A stretch of 64,000 nucleotides of DNA. Source: JADJPO01 sp963825645 (GTDB lineage Bacteria > Actinomycetota > Actinomycetes > Actinomycetales > Kineosporiaceae). This document shows, piece by piece, positions 1 through 7,209 of this stretch; position 1 is the first letter of the stretch, and each line of letters begins with the position of its first letter. Both the position numbers and the translations under genes were made by a program. The notes beneath the pieces were generated by a model, which made no database searches, was not told where the DNA came from, and was given only the letters and a program-made list of their open reading frames with translations. The stretch is taken from the NCBI GenBank assembly GCA_963825645.1, contig CAWGTT010000009.1, positions 372,001-436,000 on the forward strand, given 5' to 3'.

Positions 1-1
1 G

Positions 2-1102
<1,101 letters not shown>

Positions 1103-1103
1103 C

Positions 1104-2012
1104 ATGGGCGCCCAGCTCCGTATCTACCGACAGCGGATCCGCACGGTCCAGGCGACCAAGAAGATCACTCGCGCCTTCGAGCTGATCGCCACGTCGCGGA
1201 TGGTCAAGGCACAGCAGCGCACCGCGGCGTCCGTGCCCTACACCCGCGCGATCACGCGGGCGGTCTCGGCGGTGGCCACCTACTCCAACGAGGACCACCC
1301 GCTGACCACGGAGAAGCCGGACGTGACCCGGGCTGCGATGCTCCTGGTCACCTCCGACCGCGGCCTGGCCGGCGCGTACTCCTCCAATGTGATCAAGGAG
1401 GGGGAGCGGCTCGCCGAGCTGCTCCGTGGCGAGGGAAAGACGATCCAGACCTACATCGCCGGGCGTAAGGGCGTGGCCTACTACACGTTCCGGCGCAGGG
1501 AGATCGCCGGGCAGTGGACCGGCTTCTCCGATTCGCCGACCTTCGATTGGGCCAAGGAGATCGCCGACACGCTCATCAAGGCGTTCCTCACTCCGAGCGA
1601 GGAGGGCGGCGTCGATGAGATCCACATCGTCTACACCCGGTTCGTCAACATGGTCACCCAGGAGCCCGAGGTCGTCCGGTTGCTGCCCCTCGAAGTGGTC
1701 GAGGGCGACGAGCCGCCGGCCCCGGACGATGTTCTGCCGCTGTACGAGTTCGAGCCCTCGGCCGGGGCCGTGCTCGACGCCCTGCTGCCCAACTATGTCG
1801 AGTCGCGGATCTTCAACGCGCTGCTCACGTCCGCTGCCAGCGAGCTGGCCGCGCGACAGCGGGCCATGAAGTCTGCGACCGACAACGCCGAGGAGCTCAT
1901 CACGCGCTACACCCGGCTGGCGAACACCGCGCGCCAGGCCGAGATCACTCAGGAGATCAGCGAGATCGTCGGTGGCGCCGGGGCTCTGGCCGACGCCGGC
2001 TCCGCCCACTAG
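1104..2012 (+). CDS. atpG: F1Fo ATP synthase subunit gamma
   Basis: Central rotor stalk of F1, 302 residues. The start ATG at 1104 is chosen because the protein then begins MGAQLRIYRQRIRTV, the conserved N-terminal helix, and lies 2 nt after the atpA stop; a longer open frame upstream lies inside atpA and is not plausible. Conserved blocks: TKKITRAFELIATSRMVKAQ near the N-terminus, the SDRGLAGAYSSNV segment around residue 90, and the C-terminal helix containing ALLTSAASELAARQRAMKSATDNAEELI. The length is normal for actinobacteria, which carry a short insertion relative to E. coli. Next gene atpD follows after a 49-nt gap. Confidence 0.97.
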   Translation: MGAQLRIYRQRIRTVQATKKITRAFELIATSRMVKAQQRTAASVPYTRAITRAVSAVATYSNEDHPLTTEKPDVTRAAMLLVTSDRGLAGAYSSNVIKEGERLAELLRGEGKTIQTYIAGRKGVAYYTFRRREIAGQWTGFSDSPTFDWAKEIADTLIKAFLTPSEEGGVDEIHIVYTRFVNMVTQEPEVVRLLPLEVVEGDEPPAPDDVLPLYEFEPSAGAVLDALLPNYVESRIFNALLTSAASELAARQRAMKSATDNAEELITRYTRLANTARQAEITQEISEIVGGAGALADAGSAH

Positions 2013-2061
2013 CCGCCCCGAGACCCACGGACCGAACCCGGAAGCGATGAGTGAGAGAGAC

Positions 2062-3522
2062 ATGACTGCCACTTCTGTTGAGTCGCCCGCCGCCACCGAG
2101 GCGGCCGGGGTCGGCCGGGTATCCCGGGTGATCGGCCCCGTCGTCGACATCGAGTTCCCGAGCGACGCGATGCCGGAGATCTACAACGCCCTGCACGTCG
2201 ACGTGATCATGGGCGAGCGGACCCGAACCCTCACTCTCGAGGTCGCCCAGCACATCGGCGACAACATGGTGCGGGCCATCTCGATGCAGCCGACCGACGG
2301 CATGGTCCGCGGGTCCTCGGTACGCGATACGGGTAGCCCGATCCTGGTGCCCGTCGGCGACGTGACCAAGGGGCACGTGTTCAACACCATCGGCGACTGC
2401 CTCAACCTCAAGCCCGGTGAGCGGCTCGAGATCAAAGACCGCTGGGGGATCCACCGCAACGCCCCGGCCTTCGACCAGCTGGAGTCGAAGACCGAGATGT
2501 TCACCACCGGCATCAAGGTGATCGACCTGCTCACCCCGTACGTGCTGGGCGGCAAGATCGGCCTGTTCGGCGGCGCCGGTGTCGGCAAGACGGTGCTCAT
2601 CCAGGAGATGATCTACCGTGTCGCCGAGAACTTCGGCGGTGTGTCGGTGTTCGCCGGGGTCGGCGAGCGGACCCGTGAGGGCAACGACCTGATCGCCGAG
2701 ATGACCGAGACCGGGGTCATCGAGAAGACCGCGCTGGTCTTCGGCCAGATGGACGAGCCGCCGGGTACCCGGCTGCGGGTCGCCCTGTCGGCGCTGACCA
2801 TGGCCGAGTACTTCCGGGACGTGCAGAAGCAGGACGTGCTGCTGTTCATCGACAACATCTTCCGGTTCACCCAGGCCGGGTCCGAGGTCTCGACCCTGCT
2901 CGGCCGGATGCCGTCGGCCGTGGGGTACCAGCCGACCCTGGCCGACGAGATGGGCGTTCTTCAGGAGCGGATCACCTCGACCCGGGGTCACTCGATCACC
3001 TCGATGCAGGCCGTCTACGTGCCCGCCGACGACTACACCGACCCCGCGCCGGCCACCACGTTCGCTCACCTCGACGCGACCACCGAGCTCAGCCGGACCG
3101 TCGCCTCGCTGGGCATCTACCCGGCGGTGGACCCGCTGACCTCGACCAGCCGGATCCTGGACCCGCGCTACATCTCCGCGGCGCACTACTCCACCGCGGT
3201 ACGGGTCAAGCAGATCCTGCAGCGCAACAAGGAGCTGCAGGACATCATCGCCATCCTCGGTGTCGAGGAGCTGTCCGAGGAGGACCGGATCATCGTCAAC
3301 CGGGCCCGCCGGATCGAGCGCTTCCTGTCCCAGAACACCTTCGTGGCCAAGACCTTCACCGGGCTCGACGGGTCGTTCGTGCCGCTCGAGGACACCATCG
3401 AGGCGTTCACCAAGATCGCGGACGGCGACTACGACGACGTCCCGGAGCAGGCCTTCTTCATGTGCGGCGGCCTGGACGACGTGGAGCGCAAGGCTGCCGA
3501 GATCAAGAAGCAGACTGGCTGA
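2062..3522 (+). CDS. atpD: F1Fo ATP synthase subunit beta
   Basis: Catalytic subunit of F1 that makes ATP from ADP and phosphate, 486 residues. Walker A GGAGVGKT is at residues 170-177; further landmarks are GERTREGND, the DELSEED-equivalent LSEEDR near the C-terminus (ELSEEDRIIVNRARRIERFL) and the beta-barrel start GRVSRVIGPVVDIEFP. I chose ATG 2062, which follows a purine-rich GAGAGAGA; ATG 2047 (MSERD...) is a possible alternative five codons longer. The open frame back to 1972 overlaps atpG and is rejected. The gene is followed by a strong hairpin before atpC, described separately. Confidence 0.97.
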   Translation: MTATSVESPAATEAAGVGRVSRVIGPVVDIEFPSDAMPEIYNALHVDVIMGERTRTLTLEVAQHIGDNMVRAISMQPTDGMVRGSSVRDTGSPILVPVGDVTKGHVFNTIGDCLNLKPGERLEIKDRWGIHRNAPAFDQLESKTEMFTTGIKVIDLLTPYVLGGKIGLFGGAGVGKTVLIQEMIYRVAENFGGVSVFAGVGERTREGNDLIAEMTETGVIEKTALVFGQMDEPPGTRLRVALSALTMAEYFRDVQKQDVLLFIDNIFRFTQAGSEVSTLLGRMPSAVGYQPTLADEMGVLQERITSTRGHSITSMQAVYVPADDYTDPAPATTFAHLDATTELSRTVASLGIYPAVDPLTSTSRILDPRYISAAHYSTAVRVKQILQRNKELQDIIAILGVEELSEEDRIIVNRARRIERFLSQNTFVAKTFTGLDGSFVPLEDTIEAFTKIADGDYDDVPEQAFFMCGGLDDVERKAAEIKKQTG

Positions 3523-3553
3523 CCCTGCGGACGTCGCGGTCGCTATCCTTGAA

Positions 3554-3583
3554 CCGGGGGCGGAGCTCGATGTCCGCCCCCGG
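3554..3583 (+). terminator. hairpin between atpD and atpC, possible attenuator
   Basis: Perfect 11-bp GC-only-but-two stem (arms 3554-3564 and 3573-3583, beginning CCGGGGGCGGA) with an 8-nt loop, followed by CCCTGTTTC. It is terminator-like although the T run is short. It lies inside an operon, 24 nt before the atpC start codon, so it could lower or tune expression of epsilon relative to beta, or stabilise the upstream mRNA. Function is inferred. Confidence 0.5.
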
Positions 3584-3607
3584 CCCTGTTTCAGCGGGAG
3601 GTTCTCG

Positions 3608-3886
3608 GTGCCACTACAGGTGGAAATGGTCTCGGCCGATCGCAAGGTCTGGTCGGGCGAGGCATCGATGGTCGTCGCCCGAACGGTCGACGGCGACCTC
3701 GGCGTGCTGCCGGGCCACAGCCCCGTGCTGGCGGTGCTCGCGCCGTCCGAGATCACGATCAGCCCGAGCTCGGGCAGCGATGTCACGGCACACTGCGACG
3801 GCGGCTTCCTGTCCATCGAGCACGACCGAGTCATGATCGTCTCGGACAGCGCCGCTCTGGGTGCAAGACCCGCGGCAGACAGTTAG
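3608..3886 (+). CDS. atpC: F1Fo ATP synthase subunit epsilon, short form without C-terminal helices
   Basis: Epsilon couples the gamma rotor to the c-ring. The start is GTG 3608 (VPLQVEMVSADRKVW), preceded by GGGAGG at a good distance. The N-terminal beta-sandwich is complete: VVARTVDGDLGVLPGHSPVL and the closing strand GGFLSIEHDRVMIVSDSA. After that only ten residues follow before TAG at 3884, giving 92 residues against about 120-140 in most bacteria. The whole C-terminal helical hairpin that can inhibit ATP hydrolysis is therefore absent. I read the two other frames downstream and found no continuation, so a frameshift does not explain it. Last gene of the atp operon; DUF2550 follows 12 nt on. 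Confidence 0.93.
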   Translation: MPLQVEMVSADRKVWSGEASMVVARTVDGDLGVLPGHSPVLAVLAPSEITISPSSGSDVTAHCDGGFLSIEHDRVMIVSDSAALGARPAADS

Positions 3887-3898
3887 CAGGTGGGCGGC

Positions 3899-4339
3899 AT
3901 GAGCGATCTCGTCGTTCCTGTCGCCGTCCTGGGTGTGCTCGCCATGGTGGGGCTGCTGGTTTTCCTCGCCGTCCTGGTCCTTCGCCGAACGTTGCTCAGC
4001 AGAGGCGTCGGCGCGTTCGACTGTTCTCTGCGCCGTCGTACCGAGGGCAGGGGCTGGGTGTTCGGCGTCGCCCGCTACCAGGACGACCGGCTGGAGTGGT
4101 TTCGCCTGTTCGACATCTCCTGGCGTCCGAGCCGATCCCTGTCCCGATCGCGGTTGACCATCCTGGACCGCCGCCGCCCGGACTCCCCGGACACCTCCGT
4201 GCTGTCTCCCGACTGGGTGCTGGTCCGGTGCGTGTACGACTCCGCGACCCTGGAGCTCGGGATGAGCGAGACGGCCTACACCGGCCTGTCCACCTGGCTC
4301 GAGTCGGCCCCGCCCGGCGAACACCCCCTCCTGACCTAA
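3899..4339 (+). CDS. DUF2550 family membrane protein
   Basis: 146-residue protein with one N-terminal membrane helix (about residues 5-28, VVPVAVLGVLAMVGLLVFLAVLVL) followed by a basic cytoplasmic or external domain (GRGWVFGVARYQDDRLEWFRLF, then WRPSRSLSRSRLTI). This arrangement and its place directly behind atpC are typical of the actinobacterial DUF2550 family, whose function is unknown. ATG 3899 is preferred over GTG 3890 because AGGTGGG sits just upstream of it. Downstream of the gene is a large inverted repeat that could end the atp transcript. Confidence 0.88.
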   Translation: MSDLVVPVAVLGVLAMVGLLVFLAVLVLRRTLLSRGVGAFDCSLRRRTEGRGWVFGVARYQDDRLEWFRLFDISWRPSRSLSRSRLTILDRRRPDSPDTSVLSPDWVLVRCVYDSATLELGMSETAYTGLSTWLESAPPGEHPLLT

Positions 4340-4365
4340 CCCCGACACGGCACAACCCCCCGAAA

Positions 4366-4444
4366 CATGGGCACAACGTCACGCCGTGCCCGCCTAGCGG
4401 GCACGGCGTGACGTCGTGCCCATGTTGGACGGGCACGACGTCAC
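4366..4444. repeat. semi-palindromic repeat cluster 1 (three units)
   Basis: Two 23-nt units at 4369-4391 and 4399-4421 (each GGGCAC ... CGTSACG ... GTGCCC) are arranged head to head, so together with flanking bases they form a 28-bp inverted repeat (arms 4366-4393 and 4397-4424, one mismatch, 3-nt loop). A third, partial unit begins at 4431 (GGGCACGACGTCAC). The same unit occurs at 5616-5668 on the other side of the AbiEi-like gene. The hairpin may terminate the atp transcript. The remainder of 4340-4592 contains no gene that I can see. Confidence 0.75.
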
Positions 4445-4592
4445 TCGGAATCGGCCAAACGTTCACGGTGTGTCACTTCACCGCCGAGCTGGTGACGATG
4501 TTCCGTCCTCAGCGTCGGTCTGAGCGTCCGTTGTCCACAGGCACGAAGATCTCGCTGGATCACACAGGACGACGCCAGCAGGCTCACCGACT

Positions 4593-5555
4593 GTGACTCG
4601 CTCTCGATTCGATCGATCAGAACTCAACGAGGTGCTCGCAACGCGGGGCTTCGTGGCAACCCATGATCAGCTGGTTGCCCTTGGGGTCTCGAAATCCACC
4701 ATCACTCGACGGATCGCGCCGTCCGGTCCATGGCAACGGCTCCTGCCAGGCGTCGTTCTGACCCATCGCGGGACACCCACTCGGCACGAGCTGATCTTGG
4801 GAGCACTGGCATTCGCCGGCGACAACGCGGTCATCACCGGCCTGGATGCTCTGCGGGCGCACGGTCTTCGCTCCGTGCGGCCCGATGATCGGGTAGATCT
4901 GCTCATCCCGATCGACCAGCAGCGCAAGTCCAAGGACTACGCCCGCATCGAGCGCACCCGCCACCTGCCCACGGCTCGAATCATCGACTCGCTGCCCTAC
5001 GCGCCCGTCTCACGGGCGGTGATCGACGCGAGCCGGCGCAGCGAGACCCTCGTCCACGTGCGTGACCTCGTGGCATCGAGCGTCCAGAACCGCTTGGTCA
5101 CCGTCGCCGAGCTCCAGGAGCAGGTGCGGATCGCAGCTCGTGCGCGCACCGCCCTGGCCCGCTCGGTCCTGCGAGAAGTGGGCGAAGGGGTCCGGTCCGT
5201 GGCCGAGGCGACGGCGCGTGACGTCATGTGTCAGTTCGGAATCCCGGCGCCCCTGTGGAACGTGAGGGTCTACACCGTGGACGGCGCACTGGTGCTGTCG
5301 CCCGACGCGTTCTGGCCGCAACTGGGCGCCGCCCTGGAGATCGACTCCTTCGCGTGGCACCTGCTTCCGGCCGACTACCTGCACACACTGCAGAGATCAC
5401 GCCAACTGGTGGTCAACGGCATCATGGTCATGCACTTCGCACCCGTCGAGATTCAGTCGGACCCCGAGCGCTTCGCCCGCGAGGTGATGGCCCTCTTGGA
5501 CGCCGCGCGGCGTCGTCCCGCTCCGGAGGGTATCGTCGTCCGGCCGGCCGCCTGA
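4593..5555 (+). CDS. AbiEi-like antitoxin-domain protein with endonuclease-like C-terminus
   Basis: 320-residue cytoplasmic protein. Residues about 10-75 look like the winged-helix AbiEi N-terminal domain (ATRGFVATHDQLVALGVSKSTITRRI ... LPGVVLTHRG), the part that binds DNA in type IV toxin-antitoxin antitoxins. The C-terminal third (ALEIDSFAWHLLPADYLHTLQRSRQLVVNGI) has the E-x-D spacing of the DUF559/very-short-patch-repair endonuclease-like fold seen in many stand-alone actinobacterial members. No AbiEii-type nucleotidyltransferase toxin lies next to it, so a classic TA pair is not supported. GTG start at 4593 lacks a good ribosome binding site. Less extreme GC in places and repeat clusters on both sides hint at mobile or accessory status; the role is unknown. 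Confidence 0.75.
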   Translation: MTRSRFDRSELNEVLATRGFVATHDQLVALGVSKSTITRRIAPSGPWQRLLPGVVLTHRGTPTRHELILGALAFAGDNAVITGLDALRAHGLRSVRPDDRVDLLIPIDQQRKSKDYARIERTRHLPTARIIDSLPYAPVSRAVIDASRRSETLVHVRDLVASSVQNRLVTVAELQEQVRIAARARTALARSVLREVGEGVRSVAEATARDVMCQFGIPAPLWNVRVYTVDGALVLSPDAFWPQLGAALEIDSFAWHLLPADYLHTLQRSRQLVVNGIMVMHFAPVEIQSDPERFAREVMALLDAARRRPAPEGIVVRPAA

Positions 5556-5615
5556 TCAAGACGACGCAGAGTAGTGATTCCCTGGGCGCTGAGGGGTGAT
5601 GTGCTCATCCCGAGT

Positions 5616-5668
5616 GGGCACGGCGTGACGTCGTGCCCGCTAGACGGGCACGGCGTGACGTTGTGCCC
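5616..5668. repeat. semi-palindromic repeat cluster 2 (two units)
   Basis: Two 23-nt units at 5616-5638 and 5646-5668 in direct orientation, start-to-start distance 30 nt exactly as in cluster 1, with a 7-nt spacer. They share GGGCAC/GTGCCC ends and the CGTGACG core with the units at 4369-4444. The cluster lies between the converging AbiEi-like gene and the adenosyltransferase gene. Apart from it, 5556-5685 holds nothing recognisable. Confidence 0.75.
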
Positions 5669-5685
5669 ATGATGGGTGGGGGGGG

Positions 5686-6294
5686 TCAGGCGGTGGGGTC
5701 GGGAACGCGGCCGCCGCCGGGCTGCCAGAGCACGTCGCCGTCGCCCTTGCCGAGGTTGGCATACCGGCACAGGATGAACAGCAGGTCGCTGAGCCGGTTC
5801 AGGTAGCGGGCGGTCAGCGGGTTCACGCCGCCGTCCGGTTCGGTCCCGTAGGCGGTGACGGCGGCCCAGACCGCGCGCTCGGCCCGACGACACACCGTGC
5901 GCGCGACGTGAAGGTTCGCCGAGGCGAGGGACCCTCCGGGCAGCACGAACGAGCGCAGCGGGGACAGGTCGGCGTTGAACCGGTCGCACGAGGTCTCCAG
6001 ATCGGCGATGTACTCCGCGGTGATCCGTAGCGGAGGGTGCTCCGGTGCCTCGGTGAGCGGGGTACACAGATCGGCCCCCACGTCGAACAGGTCGTTCTGC
6101 ACCCGGGAGAGCACCGCGACCACCTGGTCGGACAGCCCGCCGTTGGCCAGGACGACGCCGATGGCACTGTTCGTCTCGTCCACATCGGCGTAGGCGATCA
6201 GCCGTGGGTCGTTCTTGCTGGTCCGGCTCATGTCGCCGAGCGCGGTGCTGCCGTCGTCGCCGGTACGGGTGTAGATGCGCGTCAGGTTGACCAT
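5686..6294 (-). CDS. PduO-type cob(I)alamin adenosyltransferase
   Basis: 202-residue cytoplasmic enzyme that transfers the 5'-deoxyadenosyl group from ATP to cob(I)alamin, making the coenzyme B12 used by acyl-CoA mutases. N-terminal ATP-binding signature TRTGDDGSTALGD, then VDETNSAIG, and the helix motif CRRAERAVWA plus LNRLSDLLFILCRYAN are characteristic of the PduO family. Its likely client, the ethylmalonyl-CoA mutase, is 3 kb away, which fits the pathway context of the window. The ATG is 7 nt behind a TAGGGT hexamer, so the mRNA is probably leaderless. Confidence 0.93.
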   Translation of the reverse strand: MVNLTRIYTRTGDDGSTALGDMSRTSKNDPRLIAYADVDETNSAIGVVLANGGLSDQVVAVLSRVQNDLFDVGADLCTPLTEAPEHPPLRITAEYIADLETSCDRFNADLSPLRSFVLPGGSLASANLHVARTVCRRAERAVWAAVTAYGTEPDGGVNPLTARYLNRLSDLLFILCRYANLGKGDGDVLWQPGGGRVPDPTA

Positions 6295-6301
6295 GCGAAC
6301 A

Positions 6302-6307
6302 ACCCTA
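6302..6307 (-). promoter_or_regulatory. -10 element of a leaderless promoter for the adenosyltransferase gene
   Basis: TAGGGT on the minus strand, 7 nt before the ATG at 6294, with no Shine-Dalgarno sequence between. No good -35 is visible. One of nine genes in the window with this layout. Confidence 0.5.
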
Positions 6308-6628
6308 CGTGTCCTCCAAGAGATGGCGGGCGATGCTCTCGTCCTTGGAGAACACCATGACCGCCGGACCCTGAGTGGTCGGCGCCAGCGTTGCCCGCAC
6401 GCCCGCGTCCACCAGTCGGCGCCGGATCATCTCCGCCTCGACGAAGGTGGCTGGCGCGGCGACCCGCACCAACAGCCCGTACTCCTGAGGCGTGCCGGGT
6501 GTGCTGCGGCGCTCGACCAGGGAGCGCCCGTGCCCGAACGCCCAGCGCAGCAACAGGATCAGGACGCCGACCACGAGCAGCGCGACGAGCGGTCCGAACA
6601 TGAACGACACGCTGGTCCGGCTTCCCAC
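6305..6628 (-). CDS. small membrane-anchored protein, DUF2007-like
   Basis: Up to 107 residues: one N-terminal membrane helix (FGPLVALLVVGVLILLLRWA) and a soluble alpha/beta domain (YGLLVRVAAPATFVEAEMIRRRLVDAG ... PAVMVFSKDESIARHLL) that resembles DUF2007-type putative signal-transducing domains. The frame opens with GTG 6628, but GTG 6610 or ATG 6601 (just before the membrane helix) are equally possible. It lies upstream of the adenosyltransferase gene on the same strand with a 10-nt gap, so the two may be co-transcribed. Function unknown. Confidence 0.7.
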   Translation of the reverse strand: MGSRTSVSFMFGPLVALLVVGVLILLLRWAFGHGRSLVERRSTPGTPQEYGLLVRVAAPATFVEAEMIRRRLVDAGVRATLAPTTQGPAVMVFSKDESIARHLLEDT

Positions 6629-6830
6629 CGCTCAAGTCTGCGCGCAGATCGCCGGCGGCACCATAGCGAACCCATTGATCGGCGCAGCTGCTCGCCGCCG
6701 CCGGATGCGGACTCGCCCCGGCCGGGTCCGGGACAGCACAGACCGTCATAGCGTAACGTTGAGCGTCAGAACAGTTACCACCCGTAGTGTGGCGTGGTGG
6801 TCGCGGATGGCGACGCGGTGGGGGCACCAC

Positions 6831-7154
6831 GTGGACGTAGGACTGGACATCGATGTGTCAGGGCGCGGTGACGAGATCACCTTGTCCGGGCGTCTGGACG
6901 CGCGCACGGCGCCGATCGCTCGAGCGGTTCTGTACGCCGGCGTGGACGACGGGGACGGCGATCTGCTCGTCCGCGTGGCCGACCTGGAGATCTGGGACGC
7001 CGTCGGCATGGGCGTCCTGGTCGGTGCGCATGCCTGGGCCCGTCGCCGTGGCCGGCGGCTGGTACTGGTCGACGTCCCGCCGCGTCAGCTGCGCCTGCTC
7101 AAGGCGACCCGGGTCGCTCGTGTGCTGAGCGTGCAGCCCCTCGCGGTCGCCTGA
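6831..7154 (+). CDS. STAS-domain protein (anti-anti-sigma factor type)
   Basis: About 107 residues forming a single STAS fold: VSGRGDEITLSGRLDARTAP, the central VRVADLEIWDAVGMGVLVGAHAWARRRGR and LVDVPPRQLRLLKATRV. In classic anti-anti-sigma factors the residue before the D/S-x-x-G-x motif is a phosphorylatable Ser; here the loop reads IWDAVGMGVL, with Asp-Ala instead of the usual Asp-Ser/Thr-Ser, so regulation by serine phosphorylation looks unlikely. GTG 6831 after GGGGG is my preferred start; ATG 6807 would add eight codons. No cognate anti-sigma kinase is adjacent. Confidence 0.72.
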   Translation: MDVGLDIDVSGRGDEITLSGRLDARTAPIARAVLYAGVDDGDGDLLVRVADLEIWDAVGMGVLVGAHAWARRRGRRLVLVDVPPRQLRLLKATRVARVLSVQPLAVA

Positions 7155-7197
7155 CATCGCTCGCGCACGGGCGGTCGCTGCGCGGCGGCCGGTGCAC

Positions 7198-7203
7198 TAG
7201 GTT
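7198..7203 (+). promoter_or_regulatory. -10 element of a leaderless promoter for the antiporter gene
   Basis: TAGGTT, 6 nt before GTG 7210. No ribosome binding site precedes the start. Confidence 0.5.
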
Positions 7204-7209
7204 CCCTGC

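Noticed and set aside
1957..3834. Long minus-strand open frame opposite atpD
   Set aside because: Rich in His, Arg, Gly and Asp with no domain; a typical antisense shadow in high-GC DNA. The same holds for the long frames opposite the mutase (9105-10994) and opposite DUF4012/transferase (43284-44918).
4593..5555. Complete AbiE type IV toxin-antitoxin system
   Set aside because: Only the antitoxin-domain protein is present; no AbiEii nucleotidyltransferase gene is adjacent, so a TA pair cannot be claimed.
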